The notes under the pieces: model-generated | Databases searched by the model: none | Told to the model about the DNA's origin: nothing | The model's input: only the letters and a program-made list of their open reading frames with translations | Program-made: the position numbers and the translations under genes | NCBI GenBank assembly: GCA_934446455.1 | Contig: CAKSEE010000046.1 | Coordinates: forward strand, 1-21,535 | DNA: 21,535 bases | Direction of reading: 5' to 3' | Source: an uncultured Oscillospiraceae bacterium | Lineage (GTDB): Bacteria > Bacillota > Clostridia > Oscillospirales > Ruminococcaceae | In this document: positions 21,061-21,535 of the stretch, one piece after another | Layout: the number at the start of each line of letters is the position of its first letter | Numbering within the stretch: position 1 is the stretch's first letter

Positions 21061-21535
21061 ATGAAAAAAACAGTATTGACAGCTATTGTGATGTCCGCGC
21101 TTATGCTTAGCATTGCGGGCTGCAGCAACAACACGAGTTCCGACAGCAGCTCGTCTGCTTCCACATCTTCCGAGGCTACCTCCGCGCCCGAGTCGGGTTC
21201 GGATACAAGCGAGCCCGCTTCCTCCGCGCCCGAAACGGGCGAGCCTGAAACCTCTGCTCCCGCAGAAACGGGCGACGCTCAGCCCGAGAGCGGCAGGGCG
21301 GCAGTCCTCGGCGCGGCTGCGCTCAACGCTGACGAGTGGCCGAGCCTTGACATGATAAGCGACCCCGCCATCATCGAGTCGTACTTTGGTTTTAACGCCG
21401 ACGATACGGAGGACTACTACCTCGCTATCCCTTTGGTAAGCGCTAATATGGAGGAGATAATCGTTGTAAAGCCCAAGGCAGGCAGCGAGGAGGCGGTTAA
21501 GACCGCTATTTTCGACCATATCACCAACGTTACCG
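21061..21535 (+). CDS. DUF4358-type lipoprotein (3' partial)
   Basis: The gene starts at ATG 21061 after AAAGGTG and runs off the right edge, with 158 codons visible. A lipoprotein signal (MKKTVLTAIVMSALMLSIAGC) has a lipobox ending at Cys21, so the protein should be lipid-anchored on the outer face of the membrane. A Ser/Glu/Thr/Pro linker (about 22-80) with repeated 'SAPE/SEP-TGEPE' units follows. The globular part begins with 'AAALNADEWPSLDMISDP' and 'YFGFNADDTEDYYLAIPLVSANMEEIIVVKP', which resembles DUF4358, a domain of unknown function common in Clostridial lipoproteins. No function is proposed. It lies 85 bases after the GH26 gene; no strong terminator was seen between them. Confidence 0.75.
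   Translation, partial: MKKTVLTAIVMSALMLSIAGCSNNTSSDSSSSASTSSEATSAPESGSDTSEPASSAPETGEPETSAPAETGDAQPESGRAAVLGAAALNADEWPSLDMISDPAIIESYFGFNADDTEDYYLAIPLVSANMEEIIVVKPKAGSEEAVKTAIFDHITNVT

Overview
The window most likely comes from a low-to-moderate GC, Gram-positive gut or rumen Clostridia genome (Oscillospiraceae/Ruminococcus-like). This is inferred from strong AGGAGG-type ribosome sites with TTG and GTG starts, textbook TTGACA-17-TATAAT promoters, a Clostridial Tad locus with no outer-membrane secretin, a VanY-type peptidase, and an intracellular GH26 glycoside hydrolase. No rRNA, tRNA, CRISPR array or insertion sequence was seen.

Region 1 (3-6883, + strand) is one tightly packed operon that begins before the window. 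It opens with the C-terminal end of an EssC-like type VII secretion ATPase and a YukD/EsaB-like ubiquitin-fold protein. It then continues with a compact Tad (type IVb/Flp pilus) machine: CpaB, a CpaE/TadZ-like ATPase, TadA, TadB, TadC, a small Flp-like prepilin, a TadE/DUF4320-like pseudopilin and a second pseudopilin-like protein. Many genes overlap or touch. A long hairpin (6889-6950) separates this operon from the oppositely oriented cluster that follows.

Region 2 (6957-13948, - strand) is the most unusual part. It is a two-gene operon driven by a perfect sigma-A promoter. The first gene encodes a 1976-residue protein: an LSm/SH3-like N-terminus, a prion-like Pro/Gln/Tyr/Asn-rich tract, a predicted OB-like domain, TPR-type helices, an alpha/beta segment and a C-terminal STAND/AAA ATPase with intact Walker motifs. 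The second gene encodes a protein with a degenerate P-loop-like N-terminus and a C-terminal HEPN-type R-N-x3-H ribonuclease motif. The layout (large sensor ATPase plus candidate RNase effector) resembles a conflict or defence system, and I do not recognise it as a named one.

Region 3 (14188-16827, + strand) is divergent from region 2. A promoter drives a membrane-anchored Ser/Thr protein kinase with an N-terminal zinc ribbon and an external leucine-rich-repeat domain. A small HTH-like protein overlaps it by 4 bases. The gap to the next gene is filled exactly by a 247-bp element with 10-bp perfect terminal inverted repeats and six internal hairpins, which looks like a MITE or palindromic repeat.

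Region 4 (16829-19464, - strand) holds a secreted VanY-like D,D-carboxypeptidase with a beta-repeat spacer and its own perfect promoter. Before it lie an ECF sigma factor, a membrane-anchored DUF4829-like protein that is its probable partner, and a 5'-truncated ATPase remnant lacking Walker A.

Region 5 (19781-end, + strand) holds a GH26 (beta-mannanase family) enzyme without a signal peptide and the start of a DUF4358-type lipoprotein that runs off the window.
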